DNA of 64,000 bases from Gottfriedia acidiceleris (lineage in GTDB: Bacteria > Bacillota > Bacilli > Bacillales > Bacillaceae_G). This document shows positions 9,185-17,448 of this stretch, one piece after another; position 1 is the first letter of the stretch; each line of letters begins with the position of its first letter. Location of the stretch: contig NZ_NESS01000010.1 of assembly GCF_002128425.1 (NCBI RefSeq), positions 62,001 through 126,000 on the forward strand, read 5' to 3'. A model generated the notes under the pieces. The model was not told where the DNA came from. It searched no databases and saw only the letters and a list, made by a program, of their open reading frames with translations. The position numbers were made by a program, and so were the translations under genes.

Positions 9185-10942
9185 TTATATTATTTTGTGT
9201 GTCGTTTCCCTTATTACTGGTGAAACTAATACATTATTGTTTTTCACGTCATATAATCCACTTGGAGTTAATCGAATAAATGGTAAATGAGTTGCAGAAA
9301 AGAATAATAATGTAAAAGCTGGATCGTCGTATTTATATCCTTTTTCTTTTAACAATTCGATCATTTTTTTCTCAACTTTGATTAGACTGTCCATATCTAA
9401 TTCGGACATGCTACCTTTTAAAGATAAAGATATTTCGTGAACAACTTTGTTCTCCTCTACTAGAACTATGCCACCGCCTATTTCCTTCATTCGTTCAAAT
9501 GCTTTTAACATATCTGATTTTCTTTTTCCTAAGATTAAAATGTCTCCAGTACCAGAATAAGAACTTGCAAATCCACCAATATGCCTAGCAAATCCTTTCA
9601 CTAGCGTGTTTAATCTCCAAGAACCATCTCTTCCAACCATTACAAGAAAGCATTCATCATGTTCGTATGATAACTCATCCAATTCGAATTCAATCATACT
9701 TTCATATGGTTTTGTAATGACATTATTAATCAAGTTTATACCATTTGAGTTTGTAAGACTCAGATCCTCTTTTTGTAAAGTCCACTTTAAATCTAGTTTA
9801 GAGAATTGATATTTATCCCAATCGATGGACAAATATTGATTGATAAAGTTCCCGTCTTTCTTGATCCATTTTCCATTTGCTAAAACACTTATAGGTGTTG
9901 GGTTTTCTTTACTTTCTAGTAGATTAATATTTGCAATTCTGCCTGTGGCGATTGAACCATGTAAATGTTCCATTTTATAATAGCAAGCTACATTATAACT
10001 AGCCATATTGTATGCTTCAATTAATGGTATTTCGTGACGGATCGCTATTTTTATTAATTCATCTGTCATTCCTTTTTCATAGAAATAAGGATGTGAACCG
10101 TCAGTTGTAAAGAAAAGTCGATCAAATTTTTGGATGCCGAGCTCTTTCATTTCCTTTAAAAGTACTTCTAAATCAGGTCGTATTGAAGAATGTCTTAATG
10201 AAACCATATAGCCCTGCATTAAACGCGAAAGTACTTCTTTTCCTGTCATTGCTTCATGATCGCAATCTGCACCTAACAACATTAATTTGGCTAAAGTGCT
10301 TTCAGAAGCTCCTGGAAAATGTCCTTCCACTTTCTTATTTAACCTCTTTGTCTCCTGTATCCAGGTGAGCATTTGATCATTACCATTTAAAAGCTTTGGC
10401 CACGCAGTTAGTTCTCCACCTTGTAAAACTAATTCATTCTCGAGCCAAGACAAAACATCTTTCGAATTAAATAGCTCATCATTATTCGGAAATTCAGATT
10501 GCGCATCGAAACGACACCACCAATACATGCTTGACGGTAAGTTTTTAAAATCATTTAATAATTCAAAAGCAGTATGACTAGGTAATTCTAAGAAAAATTT
10601 TAGATTATCGTTTATTAATGTTGTTGTACCGAATTGCCCTGCATGTTTTGCTAATGTTAGAGGATTATAGAGTTGATATGGATGAGCGTGAGGTTCAATA
10701 TAACCTGGCACTAAAAATTTCCCTTCACAATCTACCACTTCAATTTGATTTAAGTTTTCAGGAAGATTTTCTCCAACATAAACAATCCGATCATGATAAA
10801 CCCAAATATTTGCCTGTAACCATTGGTTCAAATATGAATTTAAATACGTTGCATTTTTTAAGATGATATGAGGATTAATTACTTCATCTAGAACATTTAC
10901 TTGGTTTCTAATTTGCTCATTACTCCATCTATAATTTTGCAT
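9185..10942 (-). CDS. yerA: Adenine deaminase-like amidohydrolase (YerA type)
   Basis: An amidohydrolase-fold protein of about 585 aa with the metal-binding PGYIEPHAHPY (His86 and His88 counted from the first ATG), later HFPG and DHEAMTG histidine segments and the catalytic-aspartate region FFTTDGSHP. So the metal site looks complete. Its N-terminus matches the YerA subgroup of adenine-deaminase-like proteins, whose substrate is less certain than that of AdeC. Two ATG codons are adjacent at 10945 and 10942; spacing to AGGGGTG favours the second. It follows azlD by 15-18 nt and ends the operon, an odd partner for an amino acid exporter. Confidence 0.8.
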   Translation of the reverse strand: MQNYRWSNEQIRNQVNVLDEVINPHIILKNATYLNSYLNQWLQANIWVYHDRIVYVGENLPENLNQIEVVDCEGKFLVPGYIEPHAHPYQLYNPLTLAKHAGQFGTTTLINDNLKFFLELPSHTAFELLNDFKNLPSSMYWWCRFDAQSEFPNNDELFNSKDVLSWLENELVLQGGELTAWPKLLNGNDQMLTWIQETKRLNKKVEGHFPGASESTLAKLMLLGADCDHEAMTGKEVLSRLMQGYMVSLRHSSIRPDLEVLLKEMKELGIQKFDRLFFTTDGSHPYFYEKGMTDELIKIAIRHEIPLIEAYNMASYNVACYYKMEHLHGSIATGRIANINLLESKENPTPISVLANGKWIKKDGNFINQYLSIDWDKYQFSKLDLKWTLQKEDLSLTNSNGINLINNVITKPYESMIEFELDELSYEHDECFLVMVGRDGSWRLNTLVKGFARHIGGFASSYSGTGDILILGKRKSDMLKAFERMKEIGGGIVLVEENKVVHEISLSLKGSMSELDMDSLIKVEKKMIELLKEKGYKYDDPAFTLLFFSATHLPFIRLTPSGLYDVKNNNVLVSPVIRETTHKII

Positions 10943-10960
10943 CATTTCACCCCTATATTA

Positions 10961-11293
10961 TTAAAAAATTAATTGCACAAGAATCATATAAACAATCGTA
11001 CCACCTGCGATCGAAAGAAGCATCATTCTCTTCCATAAGTGGAGAATTGCAACAACAAATACTGAAATAAACTCTGGAATACCGTGTGTACTAGAAAGTA
11101 CATTGACATTTTTAAAACAATAGACGACCAATAGTCCAATTACTGCAGACGGTAGGACTTTACCTAAATACTGTACATACTTTGGTGTAGCCTTCCCTGG
11201 TGGAAAAATAATAAATGGAAGAAATCTTGTAAGCATTGTACCTAAAACAACCATTGATACTGTGATAATTTGCTGTGTTACATTCATCGTCAT
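10961..11293 (-). CDS. azlD: AzlD branched-chain amino acid transport subunit
   Basis: A 110-aa membrane protein with about four hydrophobic helices and the family pattern [13 protein letters not shown] near residue 22 and [16 protein letters not shown]. AzlD is the small partner of AzlC; together they export branched-chain amino acids and analogues such as 4-azaleucine in B. subtilis. The start overlaps the azlC stop (ATGA-type overlap at 11290-11293), so the pair is translationally coupled. Confidence 0.9.
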   Translation of the reverse strand: MTMNVTQQIITVSMVVLGTMLTRFLPFIIFPPGKATPKYVQYLGKVLPSAVIGLLVVYCFKNVNVLSSTHGIPEFISVFVVAILHLWKRMMLLSIAGGTIVYMILVQLIF

Positions 11294-12000
11294 ACTGATA
11301 CCTCTACTTTCTTAGATGGTTTTCTAAGTACACTAAGTGTAATAAGTATTGAAAGCATGGCTGGAATAATGAAGTTTTCTCCACCAAAAATGATAAGACA
11401 AATAGTTGAAAGACCAACCCCTGTTATTGCACTAATATGTTTTGTCTCTTTTTTCCACTGCTCAATGAAAATAACAACAAATAGGGCAGTCATGACGAAT
11501 TCAAGACCTTTTGTATTGAATTTTACAAGTGATCCAAAAATCCCTCCAATTGATGCACCAATTACCCAATACAAATAATTAAGGAATGTAACAAAAAACA
11601 TAAACCAACTCTTATCCACGTTGTCGGGTATATCAGCCGTATAATTTATCGAAAAAGTCTCATCACATAGTCCGAAAATTAGATAGGTCTTTTTCTTACC
11701 AGTGCCTTTATATTTATCTAACATTGAGATTCCATAAAACAAATGTCGCGCGTTCACCATTAACGTTAGAAACAGTGCGTTTATTGGATTAAAACCCATC
11801 AGTAATAAGTTTCCTGCAATAAATTCCATAGATCCAGCAAAAATTGTTAGCGCCATCAGGATTGGATAAATTGCACTGAATCCTAGCGAATTCATAAAAA
11901 TCCCATATGCTATACCTAAAAATAAAAATCCTGCAAAAATAGGTATCGTGTGTGGAAAAGCAAAGCGAAATGCCATCCATAGTTTGTTTCCCTTTTTCAT
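11290..12000 (-). CDS. azlC: AzlC family branched-chain amino acid exporter subunit
   Basis: A 236-aa protein with five or six membrane helices. Seen: the family-typical [19 protein letters not shown] near the start, [12 protein letters not shown] in the middle and DETFSI. The frame is open upstream to 12057, but that stretch covers the promoter and operator, and the ATG at 12000 after AGGATGTG gives the normal AzlC length. First gene of azlC-azlD-yerA, read divergently from a MocR-type regulator. A promoter (TTGTAT, 18-nt spacer, TATAAT) overlaps a long dyad, so control by that regulator is likely. Confidence 0.9.
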   Translation of the reverse strand: MKKGNKLWMAFRFAFPHTIPIFAGFLFLGIAYGIFMNSLGFSAIYPILMALTIFAGSMEFIAGNLLLMGFNPINALFLTLMVNARHLFYGISMLDKYKGTGKKKTYLIFGLCDETFSINYTADIPDNVDKSWFMFFVTFLNYLYWVIGASIGGIFGSLVKFNTKGLEFVMTALFVVIFIEQWKKETKHISAITGVGLSTICLIIFGGENFIIPAMLSILITLSVLRKPSKKVEVSV

Positions 12001-12027
12001 AGCTTCACATCCTGTATCGTTAAATTT

Positions 12028-12057
12028 ATTATAATTTAACATACAGAATCCATACAA
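12028..12057 (-). promoter_or_regulatory. Sigma-A-type promoter of azlC
   Basis: On the minus strand TTGTAT (12057-12052) and TATAAT (12033-12028) with an 18-nt spacer, just upstream of azlC. The -35 hexamer is part of the left arm of dyad 12047-12080. Confidence 0.6.
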
Positions 12058-12080
12058 AAAATGAAATAATTGTATGGATT
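12047..12080. promoter_or_regulatory. Operator dyad 1 for the MocR-type regulator (azlC side)
   Basis: Perfect 11-bp inverted arms AATCCATACAA (12047-12057) and TTGTATGGATT (12070-12080) around a 12-nt AT-rich spacer. The same CATACAA/TTGTATG core recurs at 12163-12203. Its position over the azlC -35 suggests repression. Confidence 0.65.
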
Positions 12081-12162
12081 ACAATTTTCTAAAAATTAAA
12101 TTAAGTACTGTTTAAAGTATAATTACTAACTTTCTACTTAGGTAGCAATAGATTTGTATTTA

Positions 12163-12203
12163 TTGAATTCCATACAAAAATGATATAATTGTATGGAATT
12201 CAA
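12163..12203. promoter_or_regulatory. Operator dyad 2 for the MocR-type regulator (own promoter)
   Basis: Perfect 15-bp arms (12163-12177 with 12189-12203; core TTCCATACAA / TTGTATGGAA) around an 11-nt spacer. It overlaps a probable promoter of the regulator (TTGAAT at 12163, TATAAT at 12184-12189, a short 15-nt spacer), which suggests autoregulation. Confidence 0.65.
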
Positions 12204-12226
12204 CAGTAGAGGTGAATAATGGAACA

Positions 12227-13630
12227 ATGCCAGTAAATTCATTTGAAAATTATCCCATGTCTTGGAAACCTGATAAAAAAGCTTTAAAGCGTCCTTACTA
12301 TAATTCTATTGCACTTCAACTAGAACAAGATATTATTAATGGCTTTCTTGCTCCCGGTACAAAGTTACCACCGCAGCGAGAATTAGCTGATTTTCTTGAC
12401 TTGAATTTTACGACAATCACTCGAGCCTACAAAATATGTGAAGTAAAAGGTTTAATCTATGCCATTACAGGTAGTGGAACTTTTGTTGCACCGAATGCAA
12501 CCCATTCAATAACGATTTCAACAGATAAAACAGCAAATAGTATCGATCTTGGCTTTGTGGCTTCTTTTGAACAAACGAATAATATTGTGACCGAAGCAAT
12601 TCAGAAAGTAGTCAGTAAAAGCTATTTAGATCAATTATTAAATTACAATGATCCCACCGGTATTCCACATCAGAAAGCAGCTGCACTGAACTGGATGGAA
12701 GCTTTCGGTATTAAAGCGATTCAAGATCATTTAGCAATTGCGTCTGGTACACAAAACGCTTTGGTCCTTGCTTTGGCTAGTTTATTTGAGCCAGGTAATC
12801 GAATTGCAACAGATTTTTACACCTTTTCAAATTTTATTGAGTTGGCAAAAACACTTCACATTCAATTAATCCCAATTCCTGGAGATCTGTTTGGGATGTT
12901 GCCTGATGAACTTGAAAAGCAATGTAGTCAAATTAATATACATGGTATATTCCTAATGCCTTCTTGTAGTAACCCAACCACAATAATGATATCTGACTTT
13001 CGAAAACTTGAATTAGCTTCCGTAATAAAGAAGCATCGTTTAATTTTAATCGAAGATGATATACATGCATTTATTACTGCGGGAGTAATATCTGATTACA
13101 AACAACCGATGTATAACCTACTTCCAGAACAAAGCGTATATATTTGTGGTACATCAAAGTCCATCTGTTCTGGATTGAGAGTTGCTTACATGGTTTTTGG
13201 GGAGGCATTACGTGAAAAAATTTTGAAGGCTATTTTTAATCTTAACGTAAAAACATCATCACTTGATGTAGAAGTAATTACTGAGTTGATCTTATCAGGA
13301 AAAGCGCATGAAATCGTTCAAAAAAAGAAACAGTTAGCTGAAACTGTAAACGATATTTATTCATCCTATTTCCCTGTAAATAAGATTGGGCATCCGCTTA
13401 GTTTTTACCGTTGGCTTCCTATTCATAGTCATAGTAATGGGGTAAACTTAGAAGCAGATTTGAAAAAACTAGGTGTACGAGTGTTTCATTCAGATCGTTT
13501 TCTAAGTGGGCAGTCTTCTTCTGAAAAGTATTTACGTATTGCACTTTCTTCTACACAATCTTTAGATGATCTACATACTGGATTGAAGGTTTTGTCTCAA
13601 TATCTGGACAAACAGAAGAAAACATTATAG
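12227..13630 (+). CDS. MocR/GntR-type regulator with aminotransferase-like domain
   Basis: About 467 aa: an N-terminal GntR winged helix (LQLEQDIINGFLAPGTKLPP, then LDLNFTTITRAYK) and a fold-type I PLP-dependent aminotransferase-like domain. Seen: the PLP-lysine region YICGTSKSICSGLRVAYM and the ASGTQNALVLAL loop. MocR proteins sense amino compounds or vitamers through PLP. It is divergent from azlC-azlD-yerA across two matching dyads, so it most likely controls that operon and itself. The start is unclear: a GTG at 12212 lacks a Shine-Dalgarno, while the ATG at 12227 has AGAGGTGA 11 nt upstream. A six-codon frame (12219-12236) overlaps this start. Confidence 0.88.
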   Translation: MPVNSFENYPMSWKPDKKALKRPYYNSIALQLEQDIINGFLAPGTKLPPQRELADFLDLNFTTITRAYKICEVKGLIYAITGSGTFVAPNATHSITISTDKTANSIDLGFVASFEQTNNIVTEAIQKVVSKSYLDQLLNYNDPTGIPHQKAAALNWMEAFGIKAIQDHLAIASGTQNALVLALASLFEPGNRIATDFYTFSNFIELAKTLHIQLIPIPGDLFGMLPDELEKQCSQINIHGIFLMPSCSNPTTIMISDFRKLELASVIKKHRLILIEDDIHAFITAGVISDYKQPMYNLLPEQSVYICGTSKSICSGLRVAYMVFGEALREKILKAIFNLNVKTSSLDVEVITELILSGKAHEIVQKKKQLAETVNDIYSSYFPVNKIGHPLSFYRWLPIHSHSNGVNLEADLKKLGVRVFHSDRFLSGQSSSEKYLRIALSSTQSLDDLHTGLKVLSQYLDKQKKTL

Positions 13631-13646
13631 TCCCCCAGTTCGTTTC

Positions 13647-13699
13647 ATAAGACAAAAATTAGGAGCCAAATGTTAAATAGCTCCTAATTTTTGTCTTAT
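13647..13699. terminator. Long perfect-stem bidirectional terminator
   Basis: A perfect 20-bp inverted repeat (13647-13666 with 13680-13699) with a 13-nt loop lies between the convergent MocR regulator and histidine kinase genes. The AAAAATT/AATTTTT part gives a U-run in both directions. Confidence 0.85.
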
Positions 13700-13717
13700 A
13701 TTAAATTGAATATTACT

Positions 13718-14611
13718 TTAAAACCATTCACATTTCATACATAATTGATTATCTTTAAACTCTGCCGTAATATTACCATTCATTTTTTCCATTAAACTTT
13801 TAGCAATCGGTAAACCAAGGCCTGTACCTTTTCCAGTTCGAGTTTGATCTGCTTTATAAAATCGATCAAACATTCGTTGTAAATCCGGTTCACTAAACTC
13901 GTTAACTGAATTACTAATACATAATTGGATTGATGAATCTGATTTTTCAAGTCTTATATTTATATTACCAGTTGAATGTTTAATCGCATTAATGATTAAA
14001 TTTTCGATGACTCTTTTTACTGCAGATGGATCAGCGATAATAATCATTTCAGTACTCGGAATTTCAATTGTTGGTTCTAAGTTCCGATTATTGAATTCTT
14101 CGTAAAATCCTAATAAAACTTCTAGTATCAATTGATTTAATTTTATTTTTTCAATCTTCATTGGATAATCAATTTGATCTATGACTGATAGTTCAAAAAA
14201 GTCTTCAAGCAACACCTTCAACCTTTGTGCACTATTTTTTACGATAGTTATATATTCTTTTCTCATATCGATCGTTATTTCATCCGATTCTAAAAATTGA
14301 ATATATCCTAAAATCGAGGTCATAGGAGTTCGTATATCATGCGAAATGTATGAAATCGCCTGTTTTAATTCATTTTCACTTAAACGTTTTTCTGCTTTAG
14401 ACTTTCTTGTTAAATCAATTTGCCTATTTATTTCTGCTGAAAGAATTTCAATGTCTTTATCAAAATACTGAAGGTCAAGTTTCTTTTCAATCTTATTTTT
14501 ATTAACGGCTTGTAATTGCCTAGTAGTTCTTTTAATCTCTTTTTTTAATAGATAATAACGGGTGAGAAAATATGAAAAAAGAATGATAACGATTATTGTT
14601 ACATATTTCAT
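13718..14611 (-). CDS. Sensor histidine kinase of the BcrAB-type transporter module
   Basis: A 297-aa kinase with one short N-terminal membrane helix (about residues 3-20) and no extracellular sensing domain. Then comes a coiled linker, the H-box YISHDIRTPM (His91) and ATPase boxes N (NLIINAIKHS), F and G (GKGTGLGLPIAKSL). Kinases with so little sensor often detect antimicrobial peptides through a partner transporter. Here the ATPase and permease genes lie between the cognate regulator and this kinase, with a 23-nt gap to the permease gene. Lantibiotic or bacitracin-type stress is the likely signal, by inference. Confidence 0.88.
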   Translation of the reverse strand: MKYVTIIVIILFSYFLTRYYLLKKEIKRTTRQLQAVNKNKIEKKLDLQYFDKDIEILSAEINRQIDLTRKSKAEKRLSENELKQAISYISHDIRTPMTSILGYIQFLESDEITIDMRKEYITIVKNSAQRLKVLLEDFFELSVIDQIDYPMKIEKIKLNQLILEVLLGFYEEFNNRNLEPTIEIPSTEMIIIADPSAVKRVIENLIINAIKHSTGNINIRLEKSDSSIQLCISNSVNEFSEPDLQRMFDRFYKADQTRTGKGTGLGLPIAKSLMEKMNGNITAEFKDNQLCMKCEWF

Positions 14612-14634
14612 AAAACTCTCACCCGCTTTCGATC

Positions 14635-15381
14635 TTACTTAATTTCTTTTTTTCTAAATAGTAAACTTCCTAAAATGCCAAGTACAATAAAGGTCAAAAT
14701 TGGAACAAAAATGAGTGTTAACACTTCACTATGATCTAACTGGTTAACTTTATATATGTTTGGATATTGCATAAATACTGAATTCTTAATGATTGTTTTA
14801 AGTAAGGTTAATTTAGTAGCTATGAAGCCTAATAAAGAATTAATTAAAGCAAAAAACATTAATAAAAATCCAATCGTTTTTCCATTGTCAGTAAAAATAG
14901 TGGCAATAATCGTCATAACTGAAGCAAACGCGGCTCCATAAATTGTTAGTAGTCCATATGTTTTAAAGATAAACATCCAATCAGTTGTATCATTAAAATC
15001 AAAACGGAATGCAGCAGTCGTCGTCATAAAAATTGGTAGTATTAATAAGATAATGACTGAACCAATCGAAAACATCGTCAACTTTGAAAAGTAAATTCGT
15101 AATCTACTATTTCCTGATGATACAATAGATTTCATTGTTCCATTCGAGTATTCACTTGTGATAAAGAAACCTGCAAAAATACACGGTAATAATTTTATAA
15201 TATCGTTGTTTATACTTAAAATGTTATAAATATAATACTCATCTAAAGAAAGTTTTGATGCTGAATCTATATTAGTCGTAAAAGGATACAATAAAGAGAA
15301 TAGAATTAAAATACATAGTAATGTTCGAAATGAACGATCCTTTTTTAATTTATACAGTTCAGTTTTAAATAGATTACCCAC
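14635..15381 (-). CDS. ABC-2 permease, bacitracin/lantibiotic-resistance type
   Basis: A 248-aa membrane protein with six predicted helices and the family opening NLFKTELYKLKKDRSF, plus FFITSEYSNGTMKSIVSSG after the second helix, as in BcrB-like and lantibiotic immunity permeases. GTG start with GGGGGTG upstream. It overlaps the end of the ATPase gene by 8 bases, so the two are coupled. It likely removes or shields peptide antibiotics at the membrane, an inference from the family. Confidence 0.85.
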   Translation of the reverse strand: MGNLFKTELYKLKKDRSFRTLLCILILFSLLYPFTTNIDSASKLSLDEYYIYNILSINNDIIKLLPCIFAGFFITSEYSNGTMKSIVSSGNSRLRIYFSKLTMFSIGSVIILLILPIFMTTTAAFRFDFNDTTDWMFIFKTYGLLTIYGAAFASVMTIIATIFTDNGKTIGFLLMFFALINSLLGFIATKLTLLKTIIKNSVFMQYPNIYKVNQLDHSEVLTLIFVPILTFIVLGILGSLLFRKKEIK

Positions 15382-16297
15382 GATTTACACCCCCGATGCG
15401 AGTTGTAAAATACGCTTCCAAATCTTCTCCCATTGGCATAAAATGCTCGATAATTAACCCTTCACTAGTTAGTGCCTTCGATACCTCTCTTGGTCTGTCA
15501 AAATATTCAAATAACCTGATCGAACCGTCCGGAAATACTTCAAAATTCTGAGTATTAAAGGATTTTTCAATAACAGTCGCGGCTTTGTTTGAGTTATCAA
15601 CTTTAATATGCAAAAAGTGTTTACATTTTTCATCAAGTTCTTTAATTGAAAGTTCTTCTAATAGCTCTCCATTATGAATAATGCCGTAATGAGTTGCTAA
15701 TAAATGTAGTTCACTTAAAATATGACTGGAAATTAAAATCGTAATTCCATACTCTTGATTAAGCTTTTTAAGTAATTCGCGTATTTCCACAACGCCCATA
15801 GGATCAAGTCCATTTATTGGTTCGTCTAATATTAAAAATTCAGGATCCCCCAATAACGCGATTGCAAGTCCAAGTCTTTGCTTCATCCCTAGGGAAAAAT
15901 TTTTCGCCTTCTTTTTACCTGTATCTTCTAAACCAACTTGTCTAAGTGTTTGTTTGATACATTCTTTCCCAGGAATTCCTTTTAAAAGTCTATGTGCTTC
16001 TAAATTTTCAGCTGCTGTCAAATGTGGATATAACGCAGGACCCTCAATAATTGTCCCAACTCTTTTTCTTGCTTCAATTAATCCTCGCTCATTGCTTTCT
16101 CCAAATAGTTCAAATGAACCGTTTGTTGGATACCCTAAACCAGTAATTAAGCGTATTAATGTAGACTTCCCAGCACCATTTTGCCCGATAAAACCGTAAA
16201 TGGATCCCTTTTTAATCGTTAAATTAACATTATTAAGGGCCATTTTATTATGATATTTCTTTGATAATTGATTCGTTTTAAGTACAAATTCATTCAT
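15374..16297 (-). CDS. ABC ATPase, BcrA type
   Basis: A 307-aa ATPase: Walker A GFIGQNGAGKST (about 36-47), signature FSLGMKQRL, Walker B LIDEP-like LILDEPINGLD and the switch SSHILSEL. It has the long C-terminal extension (about residues 215-307) typical of BcrA-type bacitracin ATPases. Strong ribosome binding site AAGGAGGGG. The promoter region upstream carries four CTTAAG-like hexamers phased by about 11 bp, suggesting direct control by the neighbouring response regulator. Confidence 0.9.
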   Translation of the reverse strand: MNEFVLKTNQLSKKYHNKMALNNVNLTIKKGSIYGFIGQNGAGKSTLIRLITGLGYPTNGSFELFGESNERGLIEARKRVGTIIEGPALYPHLTAAENLEAHRLLKGIPGKECIKQTLRQVGLEDTGKKKAKNFSLGMKQRLGLAIALLGDPEFLILDEPINGLDPMGVVEIRELLKKLNQEYGITILISSHILSELHLLATHYGIIHNGELLEELSIKELDEKCKHFLHIKVDNSNKAATVIEKSFNTQNFEVFPDGSIRLFEYFDRPREVSKALTSEGLIIEHFMPMGEDLEAYFTTRIGGVNRG

Positions 16298-16407
16298 AAG
16301 TTACCCCTCCTTATATAAACTCTTAAGCTCGTCCAACGGATAGTTAATTAAAGATCCTATTGAACAAAATTTATTTTTGAGAACACTTTTAACTATAAGA
16401 AGGAAAA

Positions 16408-16447
16408 CATAAGAATGTCTTAAGCCAATTCTTAAGAAAACCTTAAG
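16408..16447. promoter_or_regulatory. Phased direct repeats, probable response-regulator box
   Basis: CATAAG at 16408 and CTTAAG at 16419, 16431 and 16442, spaced 11, 12 and 11 bp. OmpR/PhoB-type regulators typically bind direct repeats about one helical turn apart. The array lies between the regulator gene and the BcrA-type ATPase gene, and its last copy overlaps the regulator stop codon. Confidence 0.5.
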
Positions 16448-17135
16448 TTTTTAGTCTGTAGCCCATTCCCCAAATTGTTTCGATATACTCTTCATTTGGA
16501 TTGGCTTTATTAAGCTTGCTTCTAATATTACTCATATGTACATTTATTGTATTATCATCTCCATAGAATTCCTCATTCCAAACACTCTCAAATAAATTTG
16601 CTTTTGTGAAAACCTTTTTAGGAGAAGTTACGAATAAACACAGTATCTCGTATTCAATTGCCGTTAATTTTAACTCATTTCCCCCAACAGACACCTTTTT
16701 TGAATCTGTATCTATAACAAGATCTTTGTATTGAATTTGATTGAGTATTGGGACATTAGCCAATCGACGATATCTTCTTAAGCAAGTTTCAATTCTTGCC
16801 GAAACCTCTTCTATATCAAATGGTTTTGTAATATAATCATCCGCTCCACCCCTTAAAATATCTATTTTTGTTTTCATTTCAAGCTTTGCTGAGATGATTA
16901 TGACCGGGATATTACTTTCCTCTGTTATTTTTTTTAATAATTCTTCTCCAGACAATCCTGGAAGCATCAAATCTAATAAAACCAGATCCCATTTCTGACT
17001 TTCTAAATAAATAAGTGCTTCAGTCCCAGAATAGGCAGATTTTGGATTATAGCTGTTTTTGTAGATAATATCACAAAGTAATCGATTAATATCTTCATCA
17101 TCTTCAACAATTAATATATTTGTAGTTTCATTCAT
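16443..17135 (-). CDS. OmpR-family response regulator
   Basis: A 230-aa two-domain regulator. The receiver has the acidic pair EDD (residues 11-13), phosphoacceptor Asp55 in LVLLDLMLPG, a Thr/Ser switch (IIISAK) and the conserved Lys in YITKPFD. The C-terminal winged helix (about 130-230) ends with YIETIWGMGYRLK. It is the first gene of a regulator-ATPase-permease-kinase cluster, 145 nt before the ATPase gene, so separate or internal promoters are likely. The start has GAGGA 8 nt upstream. Confidence 0.93.
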   Translation of the reverse strand: MNETTNILIVEDDEDINRLLCDIIYKNSYNPKSAYSGTEALIYLESQKWDLVLLDLMLPGLSGEELLKKITEESNIPVIIISAKLEMKTKIDILRGGADDYITKPFDIEEVSARIETCLRRYRRLANVPILNQIQYKDLVIDTDSKKVSVGGNELKLTAIEYEILCLFVTSPKKVFTKANLFESVWNEEFYGDDNTINVHMSNIRSKLNKANPNEEYIETIWGMGYRLKT

Positions 17136-17228
17136 ATTTTTTTCCTCACATGAGACTCATTTTTATTAATACTATTTAATTTGATCTATATGTAATATAT
17201 CATCTTAATTCTTAATGCCAAAATGTAA

Positions 17229-17258
17229 AAAAACGAGCTACAGTAATAGCTCGTTTTT
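17229..17258 (-). terminator. Intrinsic terminator
   Basis: Perfect 12-bp stem AAAAACGAGCTA (17229-17240) / TAGCTCGTTTTT (17247-17258) with a 6-nt loop. It would end transcripts coming from the MFS gene after a 190-nt untranslated tail. Confidence 0.8.
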
Positions 17259-17336
17259 GCACTTTGTTAATATATAATCTTGTAATTAGATTTTTCGTAA
17301 AAGGAGCTTGCGTGAGATTGATTTCATTATAGAATG

Positions 17337-17404
17337 CTCGCTATCCAAAGGGCGAGGTCTTGATCAGTTCGTCAAGTTCATTTCTGTCAAGTTTTAAACA
17401 GAAA
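17337..17404 (-). other. Three consecutive small hairpins, possible structured 3' untranslated RNA
   Basis: Between the MFS stop and its terminator are three inverted repeats in a row: CTCGC/GCGAG (17337-17341, 17352-17356), CTTGA/TCAAG (17359-17363, 17372-17376) and TTTCTGT/ACAGAAA (17381-17387, 17398-17404). The stretch is also less AT-rich than its surroundings. No known RNA family is recognised. Confidence 0.3.
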
Positions 17405-17448
17405 TTTTACTCCTCAATATTTTGTGAAATTCACCGACAATAAATCAA

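Noticed and set aside
11789-11980. 63-residue minus-strand frame inside azlC
   Set aside because: It is an alternative frame of a well-supported membrane protein gene with no initiation signal.
17290-17320. Similarity between 17309-17325 and 63134-63150 (GTGAGATTG-TTTC)
   Set aside because: Only about 14 bases are shared with one mismatch, which is not remarkable in 64 kb of AT-rich DNA.
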